DNA of 64,000 bases from Chrysophaeum taylorii (lineage: Eukaryota; Sar; Pelagophyceae; Pelagomonadales; Pelagomonadaceae), in assembly GCA_029834535.1 (NCBI GenBank), contig JAQMWT010000577.1:43485-107484 (forward strand). The letters are read 5' to 3'. The notes beneath the pieces are model-generated. The model was not told where the DNA came from. It searched no databases and saw only the letters and a list, made by a program, of their open reading frames with translations. The translations under genes and the position numbers were made by a program. Positions 20,520 to 31,419 of this stretch are shown one piece after another (the stretch's first letter is position 1; every line of letters starts with the position of its first letter).

Positions 20520-21466
20520 TCAAATTGCGATGATCCGTCTAAGGATCGTCCTGTGACTTTCAATATAAGAGCGAAAATGCTCAAGAGAAAGAACAACTGC
20601 CAGTAGCTCTAGCCGGCGGGGCTCATAGTTCCGCATCTCTTTCGGCACAGCTCGGCTCCAATACTCAATCACTCGTTCAGCTCGTGTCGCCTTGCCGGTT
20701 TCGTCCTTGACTTCCACGAGCCGAAAAGGATACGCGCCCAGACCATCCTTGGAAGCATCCGAGCGGATCTGAAAAGGAAGATCGTAGTCAGGAAGATAAA
20801 CTCCGCGAGAGTCCATCAAAGCTTCGATGATCGTGTCCCATGCCTTTTGGCACTCAGGCGTCCACTCAAACCTAACGCCTTCAAGACACAGTCGCCTCAG
20901 CGGCTCCACAATCTTCGAATAACTCTTCACATATCGGCGGCAGTAGTTGCTCGTGCCGATGAAGGATCGAATCTGGGTCTTCGGGGCCGTGTTCGGCAGC
21001 GTACCGGGAATCGGCATCTGTTGCAACGCTTCTAACGTCTTGGGATTCGGCTTCGAGCCTTCCGGAGTCGAAATGTGTCCCAGAAACTCGATTTCATATT
21101 TGAGGAGGTGGAACTTGGAACTTCGTCCACTATATCCTCGCTGCGCTAAATGGCACAGCACTTCAATCGAGACTTGTAAATGACGGTGGAGTTCATCCGA
21201 TCCCATCATAATATCGTCGACAAACGCGACCAAGTCCTTATACATCCATGTGGGACAAATCGCTAGCAATCTGTTTACAGAAGAGAGCTCCGGCCGCTTT
21301 CACTACCAGAGGCAATCGCAAGAAACTATGGGCTCCAAGTAGACTAACCATCGTGTCGGCGTCCTGAGCGGCGGCGTCCAAACGCAGGTTATGGTAACCC
21401 CATCGAATATCAATGCACGTCCGCCAACGGCGCATGGCAAGAAAGCCAAAGCATCATCCTGACGAA
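20520..21466 (-). pseudogene. Gypsy-A reverse transcriptase palm and RNase H
   Basis: Two overlapping ORFs (21435-21238 and 21269-20520). RT: TCIDIRWGYHNLRLDA, then HSFLRLPLVV and the catalytic box VAFVDDIMMG (about 21228-21200). Connection: EFLGHISTPEG, RSFIGTSNYCRRYVKSY. RNase H: QIRSDASKDGLGAY, EYWSRAVPKEMRNYEPRR. The FVDD box is intact. The frame break near 21250 and SINE-3 upstream disrupt it. Confidence 0.9.
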
Positions 21467-21479
21467 TATTCGGCCAACT

Positions 21480-21836
21480 CCCTGATCGCCGACTGCGGTT
21501 GCGATGGAGGACGGTGCCTCATGAATCCTGAGCCTTGCGAGGGCATCCGCCCTCCCGACGTAGGTTGGCACCTATTCGCCTCCCGGGCGGGCCGGTTTTG
21601 GCAGCCGGAACGTTCGCACTGGGACGGGGTATGGCCGGGGGGCGAAGACGGCATGTTATCGACGAGTTGGTTGTCAGTCACATCGCGGTCTCCTCGTCGC
21701 ATGGCGACAAGCTTGATGGTCACTCTCCGCCGACCGGCCTTTCGCCGCTCCTCGTCTACAGGCCCGTGATTCCACTGGCTCCTGTCGGTCCGGCCTGGCT
21801 CCCATGCTCGGGAGAGGTCTGAAGTTAGTTAGTAGT
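21480..21836 (+). mobile_element. SINE-3, inside Gypsy-A RT
   Basis: A near full-length copy starting CCCTGATCGCCGACTGCGG and ending in a short GTTA-type tail. It is flanked by the 13-bp duplication TATTCGGCCAACT at 21467-21479 and 21837-21849. The duplicated bases are RT codons (after DSWPN), and Gypsy-B shows the uninterrupted site at about 43280. Confidence 0.95.
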
Positions 21837-21849
21837 TATTCGGCCAACT

Positions 21850-22614
21850 GTCATTGACCAGCTGATCATTGAGCTGACGCAAGTCAACTGCAGCACGAAA
21901 AGCATTCGACGTCCCGGCCTCTGCTCCCTTCTTAGGCAGCATCAGTACAGGGAATCCCCACGAATAGTTCACCGGTCGGATGAATCCATCGCGACACCAC
22001 TCGGTGATCTGCCTTATGAGACACTCGAGCTTTGCTGGCGTCAACATAGAAGGCGTCATCTTAATCGGTCGTGGGTTTGCGTCTTTAAATCGCAGAGAAA
22101 CCGGCGGCGACTCAACGGGTCTCATAATCGGATCAAAAAAGGCGCACGCGGATTGCACACAGTGGCTCAACATCATCTTCGCATCCTCATCCAGATGCGG
22201 GTTGTTGGGAATTCCCAGTTCTCGAACAACCTTATCGACTTCTTCTTTCGTCGGAGTTTCAACTTTCATGGCATCGTTGTCCTTAACGTGCTCCGGAGTC
22301 TGCGGTAACGGTGCACCGTCCGCGTCGCGCGGCGCATCCTTCCATGGCACATCGAACTTTTCTTCGTATTTGAACCTCACCTCAGGGTGGCTCTTATTGA
22401 TCTTTTCAGCTTTGACGCACACATTCGGCTCGCTCCTTATTTTCGGCTCCTGTTCAGGTTCTGGATCCGGCGGAACGTCTACTTTTGATTGTTGGGGGGG
22501 GGGGCAGCAGAAGAAGCATGAGCTGTCCCCGGCGCATCTGTAGGAAGCGGAAGCATAGGTACTTCTGGCGGTTCCCATTTGGTGGGATCCTGGAGATCCT
22601 CTTCTGACACCCAC
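21850..22614 (-). pseudogene. Gypsy-A reverse transcriptase N-terminal part
   Basis: ORF 22614-21829, cut by SINE-3. Contains PPVSLRFKDANPRPIK, MLTPAKLECLIRQITEW, FPVLMLPKKGAEAGTSN and FRAAVDLRQLNDQL, the fingers domain of a gypsy RT. The upstream part is a Glu/Pro-rich linker from the MTase. Confidence 0.88.
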
Positions 22615-23640
22615 TTAACGACACGAGTACGCGTATTCAACAGCGGAATCTGCACGTGACGAAGGGTGGTGTCGGCAATTTGCAAATACTGCTCAGAGGA
22701 TCGATCTGTCGGGCTCAACGCGGTCGGCAGGACTTCGCCACTTTGGCGGAAACCTCTGGTCACGGCGCAGTGCAGATCGACTGCTAAAATCGCAAAAGTA
22801 TCTGGAGGGACGACAGACGCTAAGTGCTTGAACGAATCTGTCTTAGACACGTCAGCCCAATCATGGTCTAGCGGCATCGTGAGCAACTCTGCCGTCATCT
22901 TGAGAGTCAAAGGCGGAGTGTCCGAGCGGTGCGGTCCCGAGCGAAGAGGAACTCGCGGTGAAAGCCGTATCTGTTGCGTCTCGGGACGAACCTAGATTAT
23001 TCAGCTGGAGTAGGTGTCGTTCATCTGCGTAACCTAATGCTGCAGCAAATTTCTGTTGCATTTTCGCACATGTCTTCGGAGCCTCTTGCAGGTGCGGTGG
23101 GCGACTGGAGACCAACAACCGCACGCGAGAGCTCAATAAAGTGGGCGTGATATCATGAAAATTGACGACGTACACATAAGGGTGTAGGCGCGCTATATAA
23201 GAAAGAATGGACGCCACCTGTTCAATCAGCCATATCATGAAGCCAACCATTTTGCACAGCTTCGTCGTCCAATTAGTGGCCGTAACTCCCCTGCCAATAT
23301 CTCTGGACGTCAAGTTGCAGAGTGCTGAATGAACGCAGGGTGGAGACGCGATACACATCGACGATGACAACTCCGCTTCAGGCAAATAAGCCTTGATCAA
23401 TCGGAGGGTCGTGTCATATCGTCCGCAGAGCGTGTGCTGAACCACAGGTATATTCGGAAAATTCTTCTGATGGAACTTGTTGGCAGCTGTTGAAGAGCCA
23501 AGAGCAAGGATGACTCGAAACGACGTCCCGCACAACTCATTCGCTCGTTGCAGCCCTAAAGTACTGCCACCGGCGCCGCTAAATAGCATCACAACCTTGC
23601 GATACGTAATCGGCAGCCATGGGACCTTTTCAAATCTTCG
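22479..23640 (-). pseudogene. Gypsy-A C5-cytosine DNA methyltransferase
   Basis: ORF 23592-22861 begins at motif I, LFSGAGGSTLG, and the in-frame upstream part (VPWLPITYRKVV) extends to about 23640. Motif IV is IASPPCVHS, catalytic Cys at about nt 23337. Motif VI is WLIEQVASIL, Glu about 23223. Motif VIII is SSRVRLLVSS, an RxR with Ser in place of the usual Gln. A frameshift near 22925 moves into ORF 22910-22479, with motif IX PLTLKMTAELLTM spanning the join and motif X SVVPPDTFAILAV (about 22820-22780). Order and spacing match C5-MTases, with a short target-recognition region of roughly 60 residues. It lies between protease and RT. It is homologous to the Gypsy-D enzyme but clearly diverged. 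Confidence 0.85.
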
Positions 23641-23918
23641 GCGAATCTCGCCTTATGTAACTTTTCGGCAGTTTTCCTCCTCGTCGGATCGTCGGTCGAA
23701 AGCGTCGTTACCAAGCGATTCTTGACGAGAATTCCTATCGTTATCAGCAGAAGGAGACGCCTCCTGCACCGAGCCCAAAAGCATCGGTTCGGGAGCCGCA
23801 TCGCCTTGAGTCATATGGCTTGCGACCGAGACAGTGAACGATAGGCTGGCCTTGTCATATTCGGCTTCACAGTCCTTCGTTAACTCGTCGACCGTCTCAA
23901 CATTCAGCTCGTCATCAA

Positions 23919-23947
23919 CTAACTAACTAACTTCAGACCTCTCCCGA
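23919..23947 (-). mobile_element. SINE-6, 29-bp stub
   Basis: Only the (GTTA)n tail and the last few bases of the SINE/LINE 3' end (plus strand CTTCAGACCTCTCCCGA) are present. A 14-bp duplication CAGCTCGTCATCAA flanks it at 23905-23918 and 23948-23961, so this is a genuine, extremely 5'-truncated insertion, not a remnant of decay. Confidence 0.88.
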
Positions 23948-24090
23948 CAGCTCGTCATCAAAACAAACAATATCTCCCAAAGCGAGAACTTCACCTCGAG
24001 TAATAACGGTCGGCACATCCTGGGTAGAGGAGATCGCTACTCGAGCGGCGAACTTGTAGTGATCCTCGCGAGAAGAACACATTCCATCGA

Positions 24091-26634
24091 CTACCCCAAG
24101 TTGCTCGTATCCAGAAGACGTAGCAATGAAAACTTGCCCGGTTCCATGGGCTCTGAAAGAGTGACTGGCACGCAGTAAGTGCGCCCAGGCTCGACCTTCA
24201 TCGTGCGCGCAGCATAGGCTACCACTTCATGGGCATCGCTGTTCGAGCTTTGAGAAGGCGTAACTGTCGGGACTCCCCAAGTCGTCGAAGCTGCCGCTCG
24301 TTTCGGCGGTGGACGCTGGAGGTCTTCAATCTTGCACAAGCGAGCGTAAACGCGGTCCTCAACTGTGCTCATTTTTTTTTGCATCGCATGGTGCTGTTGC
24401 CCATAGACCTGAACTACCACGGGGTTGCGCTCATCATAAGTTGATCTGAACGTCAAAATCGGAGAATCGACTCGTCGATCCTGCACCTTTAACTTCTTGC
24501 GCCCATAAGCGACTTGTGTGCGAAGAAACGCAATGCGATTTCGCGGGTAGTCCACTATGGCTCCCAGCACCCGAATATCGCGCGCTCCCAGCAGAAATAG
24601 GTGATTAGTATCGGCCACGATGGTAACCACTGGGACTGCCACGTCGTCCGCGAGCGCAATTCGCAATGCGACCCAGTTGTGGATAGTCGTCTTATCCAAT
24701 CCCGACCCGTACAGGGTGCGCTCGACTGGGAGATCGCCTCGGTCGAGGATTATATTATCCTTCGCCAATTTGTCGACCATCCCACGACAAATATAGGAGA
24801 CATCAGCCATCCCATCGACGCCTAATGTCGTTGCGAATTTCGGCCCGTCTCGTCGTCTGTAAATATGTCCAACTATGAACGTAAGTTTGCCAGGGTCCAG
24901 ACAAACGATGGTGATGAGGTCTTGCTCGACCTTTTCCCCATTGCGCGGCGAAAGTGCAGTATGATGGCATCGCCCTTCCGGCTTCGCATCGCCCGGCATC
25001 TGCATCGTCACCGCTGCCATATCTCGCGTCCCGCGTCTCACCTCTGAACCTATATTGGCGTTCGCCGCGGTCTCTTTGTCTGGTGGCTCTCTCTCTTTTT
25101 CCATCGCAACCTCGGGTGGGCTCGGCGCCTCGGCTGCTTCCTCATTCCCAAGTTTCGCTGGCAACAAATTCTGACACTTCTCAATCGGAGGCACATATAC
25201 TTCCTCCTTTGTCTCCTCTGACGATTTTCGCAATTTCTCGTCAATTAAATCGAACATTCCCGTCCACTTCTCCTCCATCGGCGGTCGCTCTGCTGCGACG
25301 AAAACTGTATCGGCTAAAACCGTTTCGGGGGGGGGCGTATGAAAAGAAGACGTCGTCCCCGACGTCAACTCAAAGGGTCTAACGTCGTCGTCGTGAACTT
25401 CCCTGCAAGACATGCACATTGACGAATGGGGGGACACTGGAACCTGCGGCGCGGGTTCGTCGGTCTCCGAGTCTGAGTCTTCCCAGTAGCGCGGAGAATC
25501 CAAAGCTTCATCTGATATTGCTTCCACATACGATGTAGAAGGCCACCGAACGATCCGAGCGTCGGTGGTAGTTTGCTCCTGTTGCAAGCGATGGCTGCCC
25601 GTCGCAGCGGCATCGGCAACATCATCGGAGACTCGGGCGGGGCGCGCCGCCGGGTAAAAGACAACACCCGACGATGTCTGCGCTTCGCATAGAGATTGGA
25701 ACGCGAAGGTTGCGCTCGAATGTCCCGAACTGTCCTGGTATCGGCCTCCGTCATATTCGTCATCGCGCGGCCTATGACGTTTGTGCCGGCGCGAATTGCG
25801 ACTAGAACTCCGGCTATTACGGCGACGGCGGGGGCTCGGACTGGGTGTAGGACTATTGGCCTTGTGATCAGGGCTCTTACTTCGGCGTCGGCGCGACGAT
25901 CGTCTAGAAGGTGACCGTCCGTCTCGCTGTCGTGTAGAAGACGACTTGCTATCTTTGATGCTTCTGACCTCGCTCACCATGGTCGCCATTGTGGTTCCAA
26001 GCTCGGTGAGGGCCGTTTGAATCTCGGTAGGAGGTTCCGATCCGCGCGTAGCGTGCGCATTAGATGCATCGTCACGCTTCTCCCAATCGGAACGCGATAT
26101 GGGTAGCTTTTTGTGTTTCCGAATGCGCTCCCACATCGCACAGTGATAACGGTCCGGATCACGGTTGCAAACCACGCGATTTCCGCGTTCATCTTCATCA
26201 TGAGTGGACCAGAAGTATCCGCACTCCTTGCAGGTCTTCTTACACCACCAAAACGGATCTCGTAAGATCAGCGGAACCGTATTTCCAGACGGTTTATCCG
26301 CATCTTGTTTAGCTTGTTGATCGGAGGCCATGGCTCGACCTCCCCGCCCTCGCGGCGGTTTATTCGGTTTCGGATTGGAGGGTCCCTGGTCCTTTTCTTC
26401 CTCCATCAACTTCCGAAAGTCGTTCTCAAGTCTCGTAATGAGCGCCACCGTCGACGAAAAAGCCACATAGCTAGCCGGGTGACCGTTCCTCATAGTCCGC
26501 ACACAGGTCCGTAAGTCCTTGGACGCCAAACCGCCAATATGGTGGTCGATGATATCAACGTCATCCATAGTGCGGCTGGATTCGGCACAAAAGGCTAGCG
26601 CCTCGTTCTGGAACTTGGTGCAATAAGTTTGCAC
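24091..26634 (-). pseudogene. Gypsy-A gag C-terminal region and protease
   Basis: An 847-codon ORF. N-terminal: gag helices (QTYCTKFQNEALAFC; NDFRKLMEEEKDQ). Around residues 130-170 is a Cys/His cluster (TCKECGYFW, then VVCNRDPDRYHC), a likely zinc finger. A very long Arg/Ser-rich section (SPSRRSSRRRRS) follows. The C-terminal retropepsin has VDGMADVSYI (about 24822-24793) in place of DTGA and the closing block LLGARDIRVLGAIVDYP. Gypsy-D has the same DGMAD. The ORF start is internal: the frame continues upstream past a stop at about 26742. Confidence 0.8.
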
Positions 26635-26742
26635 ATGTCTCTCACCACTCTTTTTCGGAACCGAAGTCTGAGTGACCTTCCGCAGCTTATCGAGCAGCTC
26701 CTGCTGCGTGCTTGGAGGTCGGCAAGTCGATCTAAAATAATC

Positions 26743-27737
26743 CTAAACTCGATCACAGTAAGTTTTGTTAAGACGACGGAGGCGCCGAATCGCGGCTCCA
26801 TGCTCTTCGTCGTCAGCATCCAATTCCAAATAAAATGACGGACCGTGCGGCAGCTCATCGCATAACCCCTCGTGCTTCCGCAAATGCTCCTCGAAAATTG
26901 GTGCAACGGTATCGCGCAAATGCACCGGTAGTAAATAACGTAATTTCTCGACCGAGTAATGGTCGTCTGCCAAAGTATGCATCACCGCCGCCGAATCTAT
27001 ATATCAAACTGCCGTTGATCTCGGCCTTCGATGACGAGTTTGAATGTGTCCGCTTTAAAACTGGAAGTGGGGCGACGAGATCGGCCCAAGTTGGCCTTCT
27101 CGAAGGCGTCCGCAAACGTCTGCGATAATCCCCGTAATAATCTCGCACCTTCATCTTCAGTTTCCGCCCTACCCTCGGTCTCCGTATCGACTCGGGGGGG
27201 AGGTTCATCCCCCGTTTCAGTGCTCCTTTCCGGTTCGGGCCGCCTCGCGGGTGTTTCCGGTTCGGGTCGACTCACGGGTCGTTCACGGCTGCTCTCACGA
27301 CGCATACGCTCGGCTGCTAATTCGTCTCGCTCACGACGAAATCGTTCAACCTCCTCACGTAAGGTCCTCGTTGTCTCGAGCTCTTGCCGCAACGCTTCAT
27401 TCAGCACATTAGGCTCTTGTCGAGCCGCTTATTCCTTCGCTTCAGCCATTTCACCGGCAAATTGCTCAGCTAGTCGTTCGTTTTCGCGTCGTCTCAGCTC
27501 GATGTCTTCACGAAGTCGACCTCGAGTCACGGATCCGCGCTCAATCGTAGTGCGCTCGCCACGGTCCGGGGTTGTTGGACTCAACGGCTAAAAAATTGCT
27601 GTTTCTGGAGGCGCTTCAGGGGTCAAGTAGCGTCGACTGCCTCGGCCTCTCGTAATTCACCTTCCGCGCGGCCGGTCTCAGTTGGCGGGAAGCACTGGAG
27701 GAGATCCTTTCTCACGCACGTCTGCGTCGTCTTCCAT
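26743..27737 (-). pseudogene. Gypsy-A gag N-terminal region
   Basis: ORFs 27407-26997 and 26985-26743 plus upstream remnants back to a possible start at 27737. They encode a coiled-coil-like, Glu/Arg-rich segment (LREEVERFRRERDELAAER), a Pro/Glu-rich part, and VEKLRYLLPVHLRDTVAPIF, all matched in Gypsy-B. A stop in AKE-stop-AARQEP and another after NKTYCDRV show decay relative to Gypsy-B. Confidence 0.8.
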
Positions 27738-27842
27738 ACTATAACAAAATGTCGATGAGAAATCTCGAACCAAGTCCGGATCCGATCACCGGTAATATCC
27801 GGAAATTACCAAGGACCTCCACAGGGCCGGTAGAAGTGTACC
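27738..27842. other. Gypsy-A leader end and breakpoint
   Basis: Similarity to the Gypsy-B leader (TCCGGATCCGATCA) stops at about 27786. The following bases (CCGGTAATATCCGGAAATTACC) belong to the older sequence that also flanks the TRIM, with a similar inverted piece at about 48295-48330. GTACC at 27838-27842 is the left target duplication of the TRIM. Confidence 0.6.
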
Positions 27843-27938
27843 TGTGAGAACTGGAATGGGGCGTTACACTAGCGATAAGGGAGTGACGTAGGGATACTAG
27901 ATGCGTGGTGCAGGGGTAAGTGTCATAGCTTCCTCACA
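27843..27938. repeat. TRIM terminal direct repeat, left
   Basis: About 96 bp, TGTGAGAACTGG...CTTCCTCACA; matches 28288-28384 with a handful of differences. Confidence 0.85.
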
Positions 27939-28287
27939 CAGGTGCTGGAAAATAAAGAAAAGGAAAAAGGGGTAAGTGAGGTCCTCACTCAGGTGCTGGG
28001 AAAGAAAGAAAAGGAAAAAAGGGGTAAGTGAGGTCCTCACAGAGGAGAAGCGCGAAGGTGGAAAAACGTCATGAGAGGCATTGTGGCATAATAAGACAGG
28101 AGATGCCATGCGAAGTCACGAGGCGAGGTAACGAGCACGAAGCCGAAGGAACGTAGATGCTGAGATGAGAGTCCTCACTTTTTGAGCGCCGGAATTGACA
28201 TCCCTTTGCGGGTGCCATCGCTCTCGAGCGCCTCCTGAATGATGCTGATGTAGCTCGGGTTCCGCGACATGAGTTATTGATGATTCC

Positions 28288-28384
28288 TGTGACATCTGGA
28301 ATGGGGCGTTGCACTAGCGACAAGGGAATGAATGTAGGGATACTAGATACGTGGTGCAGGGGTAAGTGTCATAGCTTCCTCACA
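28288..28384. repeat. TRIM terminal direct repeat, right
   Basis: About 97 bp, TGTGACATCTGG...CTTCCTCACA, followed by GTACC. Confidence 0.85.
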
Positions 28385-28932
28385 GTACCTCTAGCTTTGT
28401 AGAAAACAGTCACCTTAAAACTAGACCCTACCTCTCTCTTTCCTCGGTTCCACGTCAGACGAAAAATCCTGCCCTTCAGAGACTTGTATACAACGAAACC
28501 GCCCAACATTTTGTAAACATGTACAAGCTGCGCTTTGGGTGCTTCATTTGGCAACATCGTCATCAAAGCCGAACGCTCGTGCTCCGGGAGTCTCGATGCG
28601 AAGTCGGCGAGGAGGTCGTGTCGCCGATGTCGACATCGCGGAAGCTCTTCGCGCGCAGCCATAAGTGGTTGGAGAAGCTCTAATCGACGTTGGGGTGTCA
28701 GTTCCGCCGCATCGTCATCTTCTTCTTCAGCACCGGTGCTTTGGTACGCAAGTCGAACAGCATCAAGTTCGGCCTGTACGCGACGGATTTCCTCTTGCTG
28801 GGCAGTGGTCTTGTCCTCTTTCTCGTCCAGCTCGCAATACTGGCGGTTGACTGTCATGCGTCGCGTCTTCACCAGAGCTTCATAATCACGGAGCAGCTTT
28901 TGCAGCTCCTCCGAACTCAACTCCGCGTCCAT
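28385..28932 (-). pseudogene. Unrecognised helical protein, C-terminal part, cut by TRIM
   Basis: ORF 28932-28369, the last codons supplied by the TRIM. The N-terminal half is strongly charged and probably coiled coil (DEKEDKTTAQQEEIRRVQAE). The C-terminal half is mixed, ending VTVFYKARGT at the TRIM. An inverted 19-bp match to this end (TTTTCTACAAAGCTAGAGG) is present on the plus strand near 47400. I do not recognise a family; it could be the product of an older element. Confidence 0.45.
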
Positions 28933-28957
28933 CTCGTTGCCGTCGCGGTATTCGCCG

Positions 28958-29539
28958 TCATTTTCCTGACCACTCGTTCGACCCTTCTGGCGAGGTGGTG
29001 TGGCGTGGCGTGGCTTCGGCCGTGTTGGACACGTCGCTTGCTCCCGGCCGACGGCGTCGGCGACGGGCTTCGAGCCCGGCCGGTGTCGGTGCTCTGCACG
29101 ACCGGGGCTGCCGGGGCGGGCGCCGGAGCCGGCAGAATCGCAAGCGCTGGCTCACGCGAAGGGCTGCGGGCTCGTTTTCGCCTGTCGGTGGGGCCCAAAA
29201 TGTCTCGTTCGTAGCCTCCGGAAACGGAATTCGGTCGGTCGGCCACGGTAAACTCTCGTGCGGTTGCAAGACGACGTAGGCACAGCGCCAGGTACCGTCT
29301 TTTTTATAGTTGCGCCGGTAAATCCAATTAGCACTGTCGGAATATTCGCCTGATGCACGTCGTGGCCCGAGCGCAAAATTCAGCGAGTCGAGGGCCGTGC
29401 CTCGGAGATTCTTCCACCGGTCGCGCGCAACGACAGCGTTCAGTAGTTGCCAGTCGGACCAGACCTGTCGGCAGGTGCCGGTGGCCAGGACAGCCTTGAC
29501 AAGTGGCGCGTTGACGTTGAGCTCGAACGTTCGCGGCAT
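28958..29539 (-). CDS. Unrecognised protein
   Basis: A 193-codon ORF starting MPRTFELNVNAPLVKAVL. The first 110 residues look globular (VWSDWQLLNAVV, SANWIYRRNYKKDGTWRCAY); then it becomes Pro/Arg-rich and reaches the start of ORF 28932-28369 with a frame change. The upstream sequence continues across the Gypsy-D insertion (39363-39550). No known domain is identified. Gypsy-D sits just upstream, so any promoter has been separated from it. Confidence 0.45.
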   Translation of the reverse strand: MPRTFELNVNAPLVKAVLATGTCRQVWSDWQLLNAVVARDRWKNLRGTALDSLNFALGPRRASGEYSDSANWIYRRNYKKDGTWRCAYVVLQPHESLPWPTDRIPFPEATNETFWAPPTGENEPAALRVSQRLRFCRLRRPPRQPRSCRAPTPAGLEARRRRRRPGASDVSNTAEATPRHTTSPEGSNEWSGK

Positions 29540-29674
29540 GCGTCTCGCGTGTTCGACCGAGTGTAGCGGGTCGCGATGGACAGCCTTTAGTTACCCAAGC
29601 TGACTCCAGGTCCGGAACAAGGTCTTGAGGGCGTGGCTCCGCGGAGTAACAAAGGCCCTCGGCGTTCGGGCAGG
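29540..29674. other. Older flank left of Gypsy-D
   Basis: 135 bases continuous, after removal of Gypsy-D, with 39363-39550. The last four bases (CAGG, 29671-29674) are the left target-site duplication. No gene recognised. Confidence 0.5.
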
Positions 29675-30010
29675 TGTGGCAGTAACGCCCATCCCCCCCA
29701 CTTGCCTGCCTGCCACCTGACTTACCCTGATTGTTGCTCTGGTACTGACCTTGCAATTATGGGGGGGGTGTCATCTTGACATCCTCACCTGTACTTCCAC
29801 TGAACCCAATGTACCAGGCATTTGTATTGCTTTCTTGCTGTCTTCTTGCTCTTACCCTCATTTGATTGTCCGATTTCGAGATGGCGTGAGGTATTACGCT
29901 GAGATCGGGCGTGTGGCGGTTTCACCCGTGGTTCGGGTTGGGAGAAAAAGGGTTGTTGAGGCCCCTGGTCCGGCCAAAAGGGGCGGGTATCTGAGAGAAA
30001 AACCACTACA
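29675..30010 (+). repeat. Gypsy-D 5' LTR
   Basis: 336 bp, TGTGGCAGTAACGCCC to AAAAACCACTACA. Contains homopolymer G and C runs. Direct repeat of 39023-39358. Confidence 0.93.
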
Positions 30011-30030
30011 GTGGTCTCAGAAACGGGAGT
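30011..30030 (+). other. Gypsy-D putative primer-binding site
   Basis: TGGTCTCAGAAACGGGAG starts one base after the 5' LTR. A TGG start is expected for a site complementary to a tRNA 3' CCA end; the tRNA is not identified. Confidence 0.5.
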
Positions 30031-30403
30031 CGATAGTCCAACTCCCGGACTATCGATCTCCTGTTTTTCGGCGGCGAGTCGGTTCGTAACGGTCGAGCGA
30101 GTGCGAAGCCGACGCAGTTGTGGGTGAAGATCCAGGGGATCACGGGTACTACTGCAGGGTTCATTTTGCGTGATTCGGATCGAACGGGGAGTGGAGTCAC
30201 TACGACTCATTGCATTTTGGCAACATAGCGTAAGGCCTGAGTGGCAGCGTTGTAAGCCTTAACCTAGCTCGCGCGAGACAGACCACCTCCCTGACGGCGA
30301 GCGACAGCACCGGGAAGACCGTCCATAGTCTTCACGCGCAAGGCAATTCCTTCCGTAAGTCCAGCGCACCGGTACCAGCGCGCAGTCAGACGGCTGCCGG
30401 CAA

Positions 30404-31417
30404 TTGTCGTCTGACGAAAAAGAATACAACAAGCGAGTTGTGAGCGTTCGGATTAAGCCTATTATCTGGGCAAAGCGCGGTCATGGCAGAGAGGCCAATG
30501 ACAGAACGACCGCCGTGGTTTCGGGACGCACAGGAGCGTCTGCAACGATTCAGTGCAGCGACTCCGTTTTCGTCTATTGGAAGAACACCGTTGAGTACGC
30601 CCTTTCCACAGCCGGAAGCCGAGGAAGCGGCATCAGAAGAGAGGCAAGGTCATCGGACAGCCTCGACAACCCCCAAAGCGTGATCATCCTTCCGGATCCA
30701 CGCGCTGGCGAAGGGGGAGCTACGGTTGCGCCAGACGCAACTTCAAGACCGGGTGAGCCGACGTTCCCGTACGCACGACCCTACGAACGTGCGATGAATA
30801 CTACGGAGCCATCTCGAGCGGAACCCGGACCGTTTACGGCGATGCGTGGACCAGAGGAGAGTGCACCTCCTAGGCCACCATCCGCGAATACGAGAGCGAC
30901 AGATTTTCGCGTGGATACCGACCCCGAGATTCTGCAGACCATTAATGAACGATTCGAGATGTACCAGTCGCAGATCGAGCAAGTCACACGTTAACTTGAG
31001 CGCACCCGCCGCGACGCGCAATAACAACGCTCAGAAGTGGAGCGGCAGCGGATCGACAACGATCGACTTCGACGAATGGTGGAGGAATCCACGCGGGCGC
31101 ATGCTCGAGAGGCACGGCCAGCCTCTCCGGATGCTGCGCGTGTTACGCCCGAAGAAGATGACGCTGTATCGGCACTGACCGACGATCAGCCACCGCGAAG
31201 TCGACCGGAGCCTACCCCGCCGCATCATACTGATCCCGGTTCAGCACGTCCTCGTAACGAAGAAGAGATACTTCACATCAGGAAAGGAGCTGCCGGTATG
31301 ACTCGTATCACGCTTTCGCCTCTCAATGGGCAAATTACTAAGGACCGTGATGAGGTGGACGCGTGGTGGATGCAAATGCGGCGTATGATGGAAGGCAGAA
31401 TTGACAACCCTCAATAG
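30404..31417 (+). pseudogene. Gypsy-D gag N-terminal region
   Basis: Overlapping ORFs 30404-30994, 30483-30683 and 31037-31417. A reasonable start is MAERPMTERPPWF (30483), but a frame break near 30680 moves the reading to the frame of ORF 30404-30994. Charged helical segments (QTINERFEMYQSQIEQVTR, then QRIDNDRLRRMVEEST) are separated by two stops near 30992 and 31023. Similar in style to the coiled-coil gag N-terminus of Gypsy-A. The stops suggest decay. Confidence 0.65.
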
Positions 31418-31419
31418 CG

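Larger units (their letters stand above)
18022..27786 (-). mobile_element. Gypsy-A, Ty3/gypsy element with C5-MTase, 5' LTR missing
   Basis: Minus-strand order: leader, gag, protease, C5-MTase, RT, RNase H, integrase, C-terminal domain, 3' LTR (18022-18324). The internal region matches Gypsy-B throughout, except that Gypsy-B lacks the protease-MTase and integrase parts. The match in the leader ends at about 27786, where unrelated sequence starts and no LTR is found, so the 5' end is truncated. SINE-3 splits the RT and SINE-6 lies upstream of the MTase. Stops in gag and an altered integrase Glu show it is dead. Confidence 0.9.
27843..28384. mobile_element. TRIM-like miniature LTR element
   Basis: 542 bp with two direct terminal repeats of about 96 bp (27843-27938 and 28288-28384), both starting TGTGA and ending CTTCCTCACA, so TG...CA ends. 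The 5-bp sequence GTACC flanks it at 27838-27842 and 28385-28389. The interior is non-coding and includes two tandem roughly 51-bp units (27939-28040: CAGGTGCTGG...GTCCTCAC). Size, ends and duplication fit a terminal-repeat retrotransposon in miniature, which needs another element's enzymes to move. Confidence 0.85.
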
